From NCBI GenBank assembly GCA_036971475.1, contig JBAIZL010000008.1, positions 8,800,263 through 8,864,262 on the forward strand: a stretch of DNA of 64,000 bases. Direction: 5' to 3'. The notes beneath the pieces are model-generated. The model was not told where the DNA came from. It was given only the letters and a program-made list of their open reading frames with translations, and did not search any database. How positions within the stretch are numbered: the first letter of the stretch is position 1; each line of letters opens with the position of its first letter. The position numbers and the translations under genes were made by a program. Of the stretch, positions 10,700 to 22,870 are shown piece by piece. The stretch comes from Prosapia bicincta. Taxonomy: Eukaryota; Arthropoda; Insecta; Hemiptera; Cercopidae.

Positions 10700-12400
10700 T
10701 AATAATCAAGTTTCCACAACAGCACAATTTGTAAAATATAAAATGTGAGACTCTTAATTTTTCTTATAATTTTCTTACACCATTTTATAATTATTCTATT
10801 TAGCCCAATTCTTTTAAGAAAATTTATTTACTGATTTTTCTAAATTAGCTAGCTCAATATTTTGAAATTTAACCTAACTTTAGAAACAAAAAGAAATTCT
10901 TACAGCCTCATCCTAACTGTAGAATCTTGTAACAAATTTATTTATAACATTTAATTAAAATATAAATTGAACCCCTTTATGTCATTTTGAAAACTCAAAT
11001 GTTCCTCTTAAACAACAGACATATCTAACATTTCAAAGTTAACTCAACATTTTCTCAAATTTGACCTCAAAATATTTTTAATAAAACAGAAACAATGAAA
11101 TTCAAATTCAATTTAACCTCAACCTACGCAAATTGACCATTTAGTCATGACATCACTATTATTTAAAATTTAGCATTTGAAACTAAAATAAACATATTTT
11201 AAAAACACCAAGTTATTAACAAACAAGCATATTTAAAATTTATATTTTATCTTACAATCCTACTCAATGCAAATTTAAAAACAAACAAATTTAATCAATT
11301 AAACTTATAAAAAAACAAACACATTGTAAAACATTTGAATTAATTAAAACCCTTATATTAAATCCTAAAATAAATCAGAAATCCCACATATTTGAAAACT
11401 AAAATTAAAAACTAACTCATAGACCTTTTGAAAAACGAACATAAATTTGTAAAACGAAATTCATAAAAAGGAAAAACCAAATATCATTCACAAAACAAAT
11501 TATCACATATCTAAATCATTAATTTGAAACTCCCATATTTTGGAAACAAAAATAAATCATTTTATTAAACATCTTTTCCAATCAATTACAATTTTAAACG
11601 GACATTTATGATGTCTACATAAATTTCAAAATCATAAAAAAAGAGAAAACTTAGCATTAACCTATTTTCATTTTTTGCCTCTAATTAACTGCAATTTAAA
11701 ACTGAAATTGACTGACTTTTACATCATATTTATTTAGTCATTAAATTATCTCGTATTATTTACTCAAAATATAATGTTTTTACTTACACATCAATTTTAA
11801 TCCTTGTTATTATTATGGTCTAGTTTACTATTCTGTGTTCGCCAATTTGACTATTTTCCCACGTCAAAATGACTTCGCAATAATCTGTTTTACTTTATTG
11901 TTTAACAAAGCCCCCTTGTTATTAATTTTCACCTTTTACAAATTTACTAAAAACCTTTTTTTAATTTTTTAATTTTCCAAAAATACTTAAATTCAATTTT
12001 AATTTTAATTAAAAGAAAGAGAAGCTAAGTTCTGACCTTTAATTTTGAGCTCACACTTTATTTTTTGTAGAAAATAAAGGTAGACTGACGGGTAGCCATC
12101 TTCCCTCTTTGTCACTTCCCTCTGCAGGCGGCGATTATAGCTGTTGGCGTCGTGGCTTCTTCCTCTTGCTTCGGTTCCCGTTTTAACCCATTCAAGTGTT
12201 TACCAAACTTTATTTTTCTTTCAAAAGACTATCGTTTATAATTTTCAGAGCTGAATATGCCACTTTTTCTAATTTAAGTCTAGTTTCGTCTTTTATTGTT
12301 TACTAATTTAGTCAAAATTAACGAATTTACATTTATCAAACTTTCTCTCTAACAAACTGTTTTACTTCATTTAAATTTCACTTCTGTTAAATTTTAATTT
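10700..12400. other. Very AT-rich intron
   Basis: Long A- and T-rich stretches with many AAACA/TTTAA phrases. There is no convincing exon and no inverted repeat. A moderately GC-richer patch at 12085-12180 (GGCGGCGATTATAGC) is unexplained. Confidence 0.5.
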
Positions 12401-12419
12401 AATCACTGTTCATCTTAAA

Positions 12420-12900
12420 ATTTTATACTTCAATCATATAAATGTTTGTTATTTTTTGAGGCCTCTTTAGTCGGAAAAACCCAACACAACATGATGTTAA
12501 TTTTAAAAAAGTGCTTTCAGGGAAATTCCTCTCCAAAAGAGTTTTTAGTAAACGCACAAGATCACACATTAAGCTTCCACGATGGACTCTTCTAGCACTG
12601 CATTTTTCTGTTCTTACACTTTTCAAAACGAATTTTGAAAAAGCGGAGGGAAGTTGCCGTTTTTCCTCTTCCAACACTCGATTAACCCTAACATTTTAGG
12701 TCTTTGTCCAAAGTTCGCAACAGCTTCAACAGGACCTTCTATGCCGATATCAAACAATGCGATGCTTCGTGAGGTGTTATAATATGTCGGGCGGTTTTAC
12801 GTCATTTCTTCAAACTGTCTCGTTGTATTTTTAAACAGCTGCAGGTATTTGTCCAAAACCTTTATTTCGATATTTAACTTTAATTACGCATTTTTCGAGG
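12420..12900. other. Intronic stretch with no supported gene
   Basis: Overlapping ORFs of 84 (minus) and 62 (plus) codons occur here. Neither has splice-site or similarity support, and the composition is not clearly coding. Confidence 0.4.
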
Positions 12901-13254
12901 TTCCTCTCTTTAAATTCCTCTTCAAATGACAATGGTATCTGTAACATTGTTTTTTTTTTTTTTTAACACTTTCACTTTTATAAAAACCCCCGTTTGTTTT
13001 GAAATGGTTTTGTTTATTATTCATTTCTATTTTTAATATCATTCATGTTATACTTATGGCATTACATTTTGGCTTTACTCTTTATTTTTATGAATTATAA
13101 TCTTTTTAAAAAGTTAAAATTTGAAATTTTTATTGTAACTCTTCAATTTTCAATTTAACCTCGTTACAATACACACTCACCCTTGTGTGTATATATATAT
13201 AAATGTGTGTGTATGTATGTATAATGTTTAATGGAATAGAACTTGAGGATATTT

Positions 13255-13690
13255 CTATATAATTAAGTACATTTTTCTGTCATTCCTAACTTTTTAATAT
13301 TTTCTTCTGTTGACGCGTTTCGGATTAACGCTATTTTCAAAACTTAATAGCGTTTTGTTTGTTTAAACTCTTGTTTGTTTAACCATATATTGGCTATCGT
13401 CTTGTGTAATTTCCTAATATTACACTCCAATCTTTTAACTACCATCGTCCTGCTGACTAAATTGAAATTATTAATATACTCTTCTTCATTTCTGTTAGGA
13501 ATACTTCTATATGTTTCAGTACATTTTTCTGTCATTCCTAACTTTTTAATATTTTCTTCTGTTGGCGCGTTTCGGATTTACTCCACTTAAGAGAGTACTA
13601 TTGAAGTTTTTAAAATGGAGTTAATCCGAAACGCGTCAACAGAAGAGAATATTAAAAAGTTAGGAATGTCAGTAAAATGTACTGAAACAT
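13255..13690. repeat. Inverted GACGCGTTTCGGATTA repeats
   Basis: The phrase TTTCTGTCATTCCTAACTTT followed by CTGTTGACGCGTTTCGG occurs at about 13273-13332 and 13527-13583, and inverted at about 13607-13690. The inverted copy has the PLE-like hairpin AAAAT, GGA, GTTAA, TCC, GAAACGCGTC. This looks like PLE-type ends arranged head to head. Confidence 0.7.
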
Positions 13691-13717
13691 ATACGGGATT
13701 ATTTTACTTCAACCAAT

Positions 13718-13815
13718 TTCAAGCGGAAACTGCAGTAGTTCCATTGCTTAGTATCACGATCTAAGATTAGGCGGGAATAGACACCATATTAAATAGTGAA
13801 CCAATAAATCTGGAA
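13718..13815. repeat. Second copy of the 9.5-kb dispersed repeat
   Basis: TTTCAAGCGGAAACTGCAGT through ATATTAAATAGTGAACC matches 9535-9650 in the same orientation. Confidence 0.6.
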
Positions 13816-14090
13816 TGTTGTTTGTCAGATGTTCTTCGGAACATTTTTCTCAAAAACTAAACTACTGCATAGACTTAATGCACTACTAACAAGTACTACA
13901 TGTACTTGATAAAACAGATTTAAGTATGGAAATTTTCTTATTTACTTTTTATTAACATAGAGTAATTTTGTATAAGTATTTAAACATTCCATTGTTATGA
14001 AAGCTTATTTCATAAGCCAAAGATTTATAAGATCCCTAAAACTTCCATGAAACTTGTTACTACGAACAATGACAGAAGATCTGGTTATAA

Positions 14091-14327
<237 letters not shown>

Positions 14328-14399
14328 AGCACGCACACGTATGCACTTTACTGCGAACAAGCAGAGCGAATGATCCGTTGTGTATTTTTTAGACATAAT

Positions 14400-15370
14400 T
14401 GGTAGAAGTAATATCTTTATTCTTACTCAAGATTGGCAAATATTAATAAGTCTAATCTGAAAACATTGGCTTTAAAGATCTCGACTTGAATTATATCAAT
14501 ATTATCCCTCAAGAATAAACTATTTTTTTTATATATGGCAGTCGAAAAATTTTTAAATCTGTGACACCCTTTCAGTATACGTATAACAAAAATTTAATCT
14601 ATTATTGACAATATTTTAAGTAGCTTCTTCATTAAAACTATTATAGAGAAGCTTATTGATTCTTATTAATCTAATTATCCTAGAATTACCTACTGTCACC
14701 GGCGCTAGGTTTTCAGTTCTGGGCATGCGCTTACGATATATTCCTGACCTACAAACATAGACTTAACTATACGGTAGTATTTTAGTAATTATATTTTAGT
14801 AAGTAATATAAGTATTTACAGATAGGTAAAAGTACTAATTTTATTAAGAAAGTGTGCACAAAATAAATTATATATGCTCCTGTTGTAGTTTTCCGTAAAT
14901 CTGACGATTTGTATTAGAGAATGTTTTTGGGAATGACCTTATCATTTTGACCTGCCTTGGGCCAGGAGTCTTCTCGTTTGCTTTAGTGAATTCCTAATGG
15001 CTGTGAGTGGCAATTGTTCCAACCAACGACCAACCCTCCCTTCACCGTCACCGTTTCAGTCCTATTCCAGTTTGATCAGACTATAAATCTCCTCCTTATC
15101 GCTATAATTCGTATTCACCTATTCCTTTCACTTCCACCCTCCTCATGTTCTTCTTCCTCCACGAGGATGTAAGATTAAGGCAAAGTGCATACTTAAATGC
15201 AATAATATAAGAAAAATCTTAAGTATATATTCAATTTAATTCAGTATATAATATCAGTTGAAAATAATATAAACTAAGACTATTTTGTACATCTAAGCAA
15301 TGAGATTCTCTAACAGTTTAATTTTATATAGAGTTTAAATTATCATACTGAATTCATTACAAAATTTAAT
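14400..15370. other. Intron, no recognised feature
   Basis: AT-rich to about 14690 and again after 15180. The patch at 14930-15170 has C/T-rich sequence (CCAACCAACGACCAACCCTC) with no open frame. It may be an old element's untranslated region, but this is not supported. Confidence 0.4.
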
Positions 15371-15383
15371 AATCCAATTGCAG

Positions 15384-15581
15384 AACTTCAATCGTGGCAA
15401 CAATAAAAACGAACTTGGCACAGCCGACAATAAGAGTCAACCACGGACTTCCCTCATGCTGAAGTGGACTCCCAAACCCAAACAAATCCCCGTTCCAAGT
15501 CAATCCAATCTGTACACGAACACATTGACAGACACATTTGAGGAGAACTCACAGACTGACGAAGAAAGGATTTCAGTGGAG
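15384..15581 (+). CDS. Exon of uncharacterised gene
   Basis: This 66-codon open exon lies between AATCCAATTGCAG and GTAAATTTG, phase 0-0, so it splices in frame with the repeat exon before it and the large exon after it. The peptide is polar with a basic Pro-rich centre (LKWTPKPKQIPVPSQ) and an acidic end (QTDEERISVE). No family recognised. It does not belong to the repeat-exon family. Confidence 0.62.
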
Positions 15582-15599
15582 GTAAATTTGTAATTTTTG

Positions 15600-16340
15600 T
15601 GTCAAGCAAACAACATTTCAATTTATAAAGGTAGAGTGTGTTTATGTGAATTATTTGATGAGAATATTGTAGAGTTTATCATTTAAAAATTTAGATTTTA
15701 AGTTTAAATGAAAATTCTTCTTTTTCCATTCATTTCAGGAACTTTTGCTACTTTAGAACAGTTTCAATGTTTTCATCTGTTTTGCTATTTTTTCCTGGGG
15801 TTATAATTTAATATGTTAATTTTTACATGTCTATTTAAAGTATTTAAAAATCAGAAAAAGCTATTACTAAAACGTTTTTACTTTGTTTTTAAAATAAGAA
15901 AAAATCAGACATCTGTGTGAGTCTAATGATTTTTATACCATTCATTGATGCCTTTTACGGAGACGTGAAATTATTTTTTTAATATTAGGGAAGCAACTTA
16001 GTATTTGCTTACTTAAAGGAAGTGACGAAATGTTCTAAAAATAAAAGTATCTACAAAGATTAATAAAATAAGGACTTCGAGATATTTAATTGTACTTTTA
16101 AATTGTGGAGTATTTGGTCCTAGCACAATATTTTGTTTCAAATGTTTTTTTAACCAAGGTCTAGGCTTCTAAAAATCTCTCAGTCCAAGTGGCAACCTAT
16201 CTCTCGCGAACCGCCTCCGTCTCACGTGCACATGTGGTTAGTATCCCTGCAACGAGAGAATCATTTAGGATTAATTGTCCAAGTACCAAGCTACTGAGCT
16301 CTTGGGTTGTTAATTAAAAACAAGAAATTAGTGAGCATCT
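15600..16340. other. Intron, no recognised feature
   Basis: AT-rich sequence with one GC-richer patch at about 16160-16260. No exon or element supported. Confidence 0.4.
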
Positions 16341-16350
16341 GCTAAAATTA

Positions 16351-16406
16351 TTGTGTGTGTGTGCGTGTGTGTGTGTGCGTGTGTGTGTGTGCATGTGTGT
16401 GTGTGT
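16351..16406. repeat. (GT)n microsatellite
   Basis: GT run with GC and CA interruptions. Confidence 0.95.
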
Positions 16407-16540
16407 TCTTCAAAATATATATGTATTCTTGTGTAACAATGAAAAGAGCAAGACAAATACAAGTACAAGAATAATCTATTAAATTATACAATTCAAACTA
16501 AATTAGCAAACAGTACTAACATCTTCAGGAATAATTTTTA

Positions 16541-16757
16541 AGTTGGGTCTATCCAAAGTTGAAACAAGTTGAGCCTATCCAAGGTTGAGTTTATCCAAAG
16601 TTGAAGCAAATTTAATCCGTCCAAAGTTGAGGTAAGTTGACTATATCTAAAGTTGAAGCAAGTTCGGTCTAAAGCAAGTTGAGTCTATCCGAAATTGAAG
16701 CAAGCTGAGTCTATCTAATTTTGAGATAAATTGAGTCTATTTAAAGTTAAGGCAAGA
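16541..16757. repeat. 26-base minisatellite
   Basis: About eight imperfect units of the type AGTCTATCCAAAGTTGAAGC plus AAGTTG, with unit length near 26 and drifting. It follows a PLE-tail-like phrase (AGCAAACAGTACTAACATC) at 16504-16522. Confidence 0.8.
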
Positions 16758-17069
16758 TATTATTCAGGATACTGTGTATGGCTTATGACAATGTGTTGGT
16801 GCTTCATATTGTTGAAAGATGAAGTTCTCAGAGATAAGTTTTAGAAATAATCATTTCCTTAGCATATCAAGATATGGTGCTCCCTTTACAGGTTATTCCT
16901 CAAAAACATAGGGCCCATAAATTTTGGTTTCTGAAAATGCACACAAAATGTTCTGTTGGGGCGAATCGTTCTTGCTGAACGCTTCACAAGGATGTTTGAG
17001 TTTCTATGTAAGCATGGCATATACGAATGATAGACATTAACGTTAGAGTTACTAAGAAGCTTTAAAAAT

Positions 17070-17790
17070 CTTGCATTATAGTCTGGATGATGTAACCAGT
17101 CTTGTGGATCCGGATGTGCTTTACCTCTTGCAGCCGTCCGAAGCGATTTTCGTAGTGAGCTACCAACTAGCATCCACATTAAGTAAATTAACCATCTTAC
17201 CCTAATCAAAATTTTCATAATTACCTAATATTTGAGAAGTTTGTATAAATATAAAAACAAAACTAAACAAGACATTATTTCTGTATATTCGAGTACATTT
17301 TTCTGCTTTTTCTAAAATTACAATATTTTCCTCTGTCGCAGCGTTTCGGAATAACTCCATTTTTAAACACAGTCATGAAAATGGAGTCATTCTGAAACGC
17401 GTCAATAAGGAAAATATTGTAGTTTTAGGAAAGGCAGAAACATTTCCTCTAATATATACAAATATTCCTAATAGGAGTGAAGATCAGTATCTTACGAAAG
17501 TCGTAACTTTGTAAAAAAAAAAGAACTAACAATTCAGGCGTAGCCTGTTCACGTGCGGTAAAATCATAAATTTAACAAACTATTTCGTATGCTATCGTTC
17601 TTCTTATAGCTTAATATAATATTTATATGTTCTAAATAAAGTTTTGGAAATTATAATTAGGGTAAAAAAGTTGATTTATTAAGTAAGGATAGTAGAACTT
17701 TACTCATCAAGGAAACCGCTTCGGCTGCAAGAGATAAGACACATCCAGGTCCACAAGACATGTTACATCATACAGGCTGCAGTTGTAGTA
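17070..17790. repeat. Inverted repeat enclosing a second, smaller palindrome
   Basis: The left arm at about 17075-17235 (ACCAGTCTTGTGGATCCGGA, CTTGCAGCCGTCCGAAGCG) is the imperfect reverse complement of 17640-17790 (GCTTCGGCTGCAAGAG, CCAGGTCCACAAGACA). Between them lies a separate palindrome at about 17285-17450 with CAGCGTTTCGGAATAACTCC and its inverse. A 110-codon minus-strand ORF (16886-17218) overlaps the left arm. The arms share a peptide phrase of the type ARxKxHPxPQD when read in that direction, so the repeat may derive from a coding element. Confidence 0.55.
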
Positions 17791-18035
17791 GCTATTTTGT
17801 TGAACTGCTCTTTCTCCTTTAGCTCTACAATTACGGGCGTTCTGCTCAAGAGAATTTGGTATTTTAGTATTATTGGTATATTTGTGTACTTACTGGCAAG
17901 AACTGGCTCAAACAGATTAGTTTGAGTTACGTCTTAAAAATTTATTTTAAAAAGTCATTTTATTAGTAATCTATTATTCTAGTACGGATTTCATTACTAA
18001 TGAAATTTCAATAAGCATAAATGTCACTGTTGTAG

Positions 18036-18776
18036 CCAGTCGCTGATGCCACCCTAGAAGCAACTGTAAATTGTACCACAGGGACTGAAAACGAAGGAAT
18101 TGATTTTGATTTTGTCTACAAACATTTAATGGAATCTGAAGGATTGGTTGATCTATTTAACCCAAATAATAAAAGAACAACTCCAAGAATGACGACGTGT
18201 TCAATATCCGCATTCCAAACTCCTATCAATTTAGACACAGAGAGAGTAAACAACAATAGCCAGTGGGGTTTCCATGGCTTTCCAGAGGAACCTCCAGTGC
18301 CAATGCCCATTCAAACAGATTCCAAAATACCAGGACGACAATACCAGGACGGGACTCCTGTTTTTGAAACACCTGAACAGTATATTTCGAGAAATCAAAG
18401 TTCTATGATGCAACAAAATCTTTTGTCGCAAACTCAACCAAATGAAAATATAAATTCATTAACCATGCAACCTACAACTTCTCGCTCAGCCGAAGAGCCA
18501 CATCAAAATCCGACAGCTCAACATGAGAATTATGTAAACCCTTCAGGACCATCTAAAATGACCAGTGTGAAAAAGAAACGAAAAACTAACAGACAGAAAG
18601 GTGACTGCACGAGTTACAACAGCAATGATGACTTCCGAGGTATCATATCGGAAGTAAACTATAGATGCCATCGCAGTTTAGAATTTGACTTTCAAGGCGA
18701 CGAATTGTCTGGAGAACAAAGTGAACCACAATCATCACTTGACAACATCCAGCCACCTCAAAGTATTCACTTAAAT
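18036..18776 (+). CDS. Large exon of uncharacterised gene
   Basis: This 741-base (247-codon) exon runs from CACTGTTGTAG to the GTAAGT donor, phase 0-0. The frame is open well upstream of the first ATG (18129), so it is an internal exon rather than a first exon. It starts with an acidic/hydrophobic segment (GIDFDFVYKHLMESEGLVDL). The middle is Pro- and Gln-rich (HGFPEEPPVPMPIQT), and a basic patch (KKKRKTNRQK) around residues 173-182 is a plausible nuclear localisation signal. It ends in a Ser/Gln/Pro-rich tail. A nuclear, largely disordered protein is the most I would infer; no family recognised. Confidence 0.78.
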
Positions 18777-18849
18777 GTAAGTAAAATGTTATTATCACTT
18801 AAACTTGAGGTAGCAATATACACTTGTACAGATTAAATATGTAAAAATT

Positions 18850-19140
18850 TACCTTCGGGAGAATTAGGCTGGCAAATGATTGCTTCTCCTAGTCCAATCC
18901 TAAATATTCCTTTCAAATATTTCTTAAAAATATCTACAGGAGTTATATGCACCTGAAAAATAATTTCGTCAATAATGGAATGTCTTCTAAAAATTCTAGT
19001 TCATTTTCCAGCTAAAAAACTACTTTCCATAAAGTAACCATTAACAAGTTTTATAAAAATTTAATTTCTACTTAAATCAAGAAAAAAATTTATTTTGGTT
19101 TCTATTTATTTTATAAGTACAATAAATAAATAAAATATAA
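18850..19140. other. Intron, no recognised feature
   Basis: AT-rich sequence after the large exon. The apparent continuation of the ORF past 18776 runs through a perfect GTAAGT donor and is taken as intron. Confidence 0.6.
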
Positions 19141-19142
19141 CG

Positions 19143-19146
<4 letters not shown>

Positions 19147-19208
<62 letters not shown>
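19147..19208. repeat. (TA)n microsatellite, left flank of inverted-repeat element
   Basis: Pure TA run abutting the element at 19209-19990, whose other end also meets a TA run. Confidence 0.97.
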
Positions 19209-19209
<1 letters not shown>

Positions 19210-19986
19210 TAGATTTTTTGGACTAGGAGACTGACAGACTTACCTTGGTAAGAGTCCACTCTGTAGTCTTGAAATAGTAACACATAAAGGCACATAAACA
19301 ATGATATATTTCAACCACACAGTGGTCTTTATCAATCGAAGAGAAAACACAAAAAGAAGTATGAGAGAATGAAATAAAATAATTGTAATCACAGATTGTG
19401 TAGAGTAGAAATCAGATGTCACAGATGCACAGATTAAAGATATATATATTGTTTCCATGAACATATGAGTGATTATAGTTTATATAAGTCTGTCAGGGGA
19501 AAAGAGATAAGGCTGGTTGGAAAAAAAAAAAATGAATGGATTTATCTGATGTTGAGGTTAGGGGATTCTCTGGACTTGGTATACCACTGGTATGATAGTT
19601 CCCACCTTCTCAGTTCTGAGGCAATCCCTGAGGGATTTTTTTTTCCTTCCAACCAGCCTTATCTCTTTTCCCCTGACAGACTTATATAAACTATAATCAC
19701 TCATATGTTCATGGAAACAATATATATATCTTTAATCTGTGCATCTGTGACATCTGATTTCTACTCTACACAATCTGTGATTACAATTATTTTATTTCAT
19801 TCTCTCATACTTCTTTTTGTGTTTTCTCTTCGATTGATAAAGACCACTGTGTGGTTGAAATATATCGTTGTTTAAGTGCCTTTATGTGTTACTATTTCAA
19901 GACTACAGAGTGGACTCTTACCAAGGTAAGTCTGTCAGTCTCCTAGTCCAAAAAATCTAAATAATCTTTACCAACCAAAACTAACC

Positions 19987-19990
<4 letters not shown>
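19209..19990. mobile_element. Internally deleted derivative of inverted-repeat PLE
   Basis: Two arms of about 300 bases (about 19209-19513 and 19653-19990) are near-perfect reverse complements. They are the same arms that bound the 591-codon PLE ORF at 61.7-64 kb. Between them remains only the last ~25 codons of that ORF on the minus strand (19552-19625, ending at CTGATGTTGAGG) plus A- and T-runs. The right end carries an extra AATAATCTTTACCAACCAAA tail that the left end lacks. The hairpin TTGATAAA, ACCAC, TGT, GTGGT, TGAAA lies at 19834-19860. No coding capacity. Confidence 0.85.

Positions 19991-20049
<59 letters not shown>
19990..20049. repeat. (TA)n microsatellite, right flank
   Basis: Pure TA run directly after TAACCTAAA at the end of the inverted-repeat element. 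Confidence 0.97.
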
Positions 20050-20052
<3 letters not shown>

Positions 20053-20079
20053 AATAACAATATTAAGTGCCAAATAGAA

Positions 20080-20780
20080 AGCAAATTCCCTTGCAATATC
20101 TCATTTTCCTTTCTATATATGGTGTTGGACTATTATTTTTATTTATTGCTATTTACATGCTTTCTTTTTTTTCGTCGCTTCATTGTTTTGTAGTTTCTTT
20201 TCTCTTTCCTTTGGCATTGTCCATTTGTGAATCAATGTTCGATAACATCTTGTTTGTTTATTTTATTCTTTTCATTCACTTTTAATCCTAGAGCATTATT
20301 TATGATTTAGTGTGGTAGCCATGGCAATAATTTAAAGTTAATTTCTTTACTGTTTACTGTTTACATAGATCTTTGAAAAGTTCATTTTTAGCTATGGAAA
20401 GTTGGCTCAGTCCCATATAGTGTGTGTGTGTGTGTGTGTGTGTAACTGGTACAACCTTTCAATCGTTAATAAAATATGTTTTTATTCATCCAATCAAATT
20501 CAAATACCTTTTTTTAACATATAGCGGATTAAAATTGATGTTAATACAGTTCGGTCAAATATATTTTCAATAAATGGGCTCCAGCCAGATCCAAACTGAG
20601 AAGCTTCATGTTCAAAGTCTTGGCACTGCACCAACTTTCCAATACCTACAAATATTTTTCTTAAAGATGTATATGAATTTTTTCCCCATTTGGTTTTCAT
20701 CAAAACCTCCATTGTACAACCTTAAACTGTTGCCATGGTTACCACACAATATCATAAATAGTGCTCTAGGATAACTAAAA
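20080..20780. repeat. Dispersed repeat with decayed coding-like core
   Basis: This segment matches 36310-36860. Phrases near CATTTGGTTTTCATCAAAAC, CTCCATTGTACAACCTTAA and ATCATAAATAGTGCTCTAGG correspond, and so do the minus-strand peptides around MKTKWGKNSYTSLRKIF. Within this copy, AGAGCATTATTTATGAT (20290) and its inverse (20750) form short inverted ends. Similar 5' pieces (AATACTTTTTATTCA, TGATGTTAATA) occur near 25455-25540 and 33195-33290. Probably an old transposon; class unknown. Confidence 0.5.
20420..20443. repeat. Short (GT)n
   Basis: Pure GT run. Confidence 0.9.
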
Positions 20781-21580
20781 TAAAAATTTGTTGTTAAACC
20801 ATGTAGTGATTTACTTTTTTTTTTTTTTTTGTATTACTTGTTTTTCAAATTTTGTTGTTAAAATTATTATCAATTTTATTCAACTATTAATTTCATTTTT
20901 CAAGGCTTTATAATTATTTATTTATATACTTATTTTATAAATTGTTTTATTTAAAAATTAGAGAAATAATTACTTCTATACAAATATTAACACGTTTTTC
21001 CACACAGGTTCCGGATATTTTAATAATAATAAAATTTATATTTTTCCAACTATTTTTTATTTGGAGTTGACTTGTTAATTTTTTTAAAAATAAAGTTATA
21101 TAAAACCACGATGTATTTATTACCTATTTACAAAGTTATCGAAAGTCAAATATAAAAGAGGGTTTTATAGCAAATTACTTCCATTTTACCAACTATAACT
21201 CAAAAACTACTCATGATACTGTTCTAGGTCATATTTTATTCAACTTCCCAGCTCAACATCCTTAAGAAACCACCAATTAAGGTTTTTAATTAACATTCCA
21301 AAAGTTTTCTCGTGGGAGGAGTTGAAATCCGGGCGAAAAACTTCACTAGCCATATGTGCTAATAAAGAACTTTCGGGCCTATGTTTATATGCACATTTTA
21401 CTTCTTTATTGCAGTTCTAGTGAATAATCCTGCACCGCTTGCTTTAGATGAAATGTAACGACATTGAGTTCTCTTTAAACTGAGTTTACGTTGCTTATTA
21501 ACACAAGCTACAATCACTCCAATACAATCGCTACAACCGAATCCAATACTCAGCTACTCTTCCGTTATAAGAAATGTTTG
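20780..21580. other. Intron, no recognised feature
   Basis: AT-rich sequence with a T-run at 20813-20831. A good-looking acceptor at about 21415 (TTTATTGCAG) is followed at once by in-frame TAG and TGA in the frame used by the gene, so it was not used. Confidence 0.5.
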
Positions 21581-21586
21581 TTATAG

Positions 21587-21820
21587 TCTAATCAAGACAT
21601 AAGGACAACCACCCCAATGGGTAATCTGAACTCACCTCAATCTTCCAGCAGTCGTGAGTCAAGTTACAGTCAGACTCATCAACTCAGTACTGGCAAAGAC
21701 AAATCTTTATCAACAGACACCTTTAACAGAGTTTTGCTTGATTGCCTTTTGACAACAGCAGAAAATACTGGCAAAGATAATATAACTAAGAGAGGAGCAC
21801 AAACTCACAATTATTCAGAG
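21587..21820 (+). CDS. Exon of uncharacterised gene
   Basis: This 78-codon phase 0-0 exon runs from TTTGTTATAG to GAG|GTAAGG. The frame is open from the acceptor (SNQDIRTTTP) through ATG 21617, so I treat it as internal, although ATG 21617 could be an alternative start. It is Ser/Thr/Gln-rich (SPQSSSSRESSYSQTHQLS) and resembles the rest of this gene in composition. The acceptor pyrimidine tract is weak. No family recognised. Confidence 0.6.
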
Positions 21821-21989
21821 GTAAGGATGACAATATAAATTACCAAAATCTGAAAATTAATTATATGGTTATTATTCTATTATTATCTGAAAATGGATTC
21901 GTTAACCGTATTTTTAAAATATGCGGCATCTCTCGAAGTAAATACCAGACCAGGCTCATCATCTTCTGTAGGAGATTTTAGAATTCTTC

Positions 21990-22870
21990 AGCAACGTCTC
22001 AATCACCTAATGAAGGTAATTTCATACCTTCAATCCCCCAGCAGATAGAGGCCAAAGGCTATGATCAGGTGTATCCACTATACAACGGACGTTTCTGACA
22101 CCCGACAGGAGCTTGAAAGCAAGTCTCATCTTCCTCCGTGTGAAGTTCCAGCTTGACTATGAACAAAAAAATAGCACACAAAATAATCTATAGATGCTCC
22201 AAACCTCGAACTCTGCCCAAGTGTTTAAATGTTTAACCTTTACTCCCCACCGCTATTAATCCACTATACTCCAGTACTATGTGACCATTCCTGGGTAAAT
22301 TCTTCTAGTGCTTGTGATTAAACTCATCCAGGATAGAGATATACAATCCTTCCTCACGGCCAGTGTATTCTGTGTCGTGACATGGGATGCTAATGGTCTT
22401 GCCAGAAGGAGGTTAGAATTCAGTCGCGCTCATCTACGAACCCCAACTAAACACCCTTCAATGTTCTACTCTATCACTCTATGTCGTTCTCAAGACCAAT
22501 AACCCGGAGACTCTGGGAGCGTTATCTTTGGGTGGAGACCCGGTTCGCATTGTCGTCGGGTTCCTCACCAACCAGTAGTTGTCAGCACTACCACTACCGA
22601 GGCCACAGTAGTTGGGGTTTCAATCCACAACCATAACCATAACTGCTTATACAGCCCTAAACTCCCATCTGTCTTTTGCAGACCTGTATCTGCTCCTCAC
22701 TTCCCTCACCTCAGCCCTCAGAGCTGAATACGTAAATTTCCAACCATCCTTCCTGAAATAGGCTTCCATTAAATCTTCCGGAGAAATCTGTTCAACTCTC
22801 CCATTTTACACTCCTCCATATTCATCGCAACAGTGTGTTGTGTGTGTGTGTCTGTGGCTACTAGAAATAT
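21990..22870. other. GC-richer intronic block, probable old element
   Basis: This block has clearly higher GC than its surroundings and phrases such as CAGCAGATAGAGGCCAAAGG and CCTCAGAGCTGAATACG. There is no frame open for more than 64 codons and no recognised domain. It ends near a TGTGTG run at 22834-22850. It resembles a decayed retroelement untranslated region, but I cannot assign it. Confidence 0.35.

Noticed and set aside
12423..12699. 84-codon minus and 62-codon plus ORFs
   Set aside because: Mutually overlapping, no splice sites, no recognisable protein features.
21408..21450. Acceptor TTTATTGCAG as the start of the exon ending at 21820
   Set aside because: In the needed frame it is followed at once by TAG and later stops; the acceptor at 21586 keeps the frame open.
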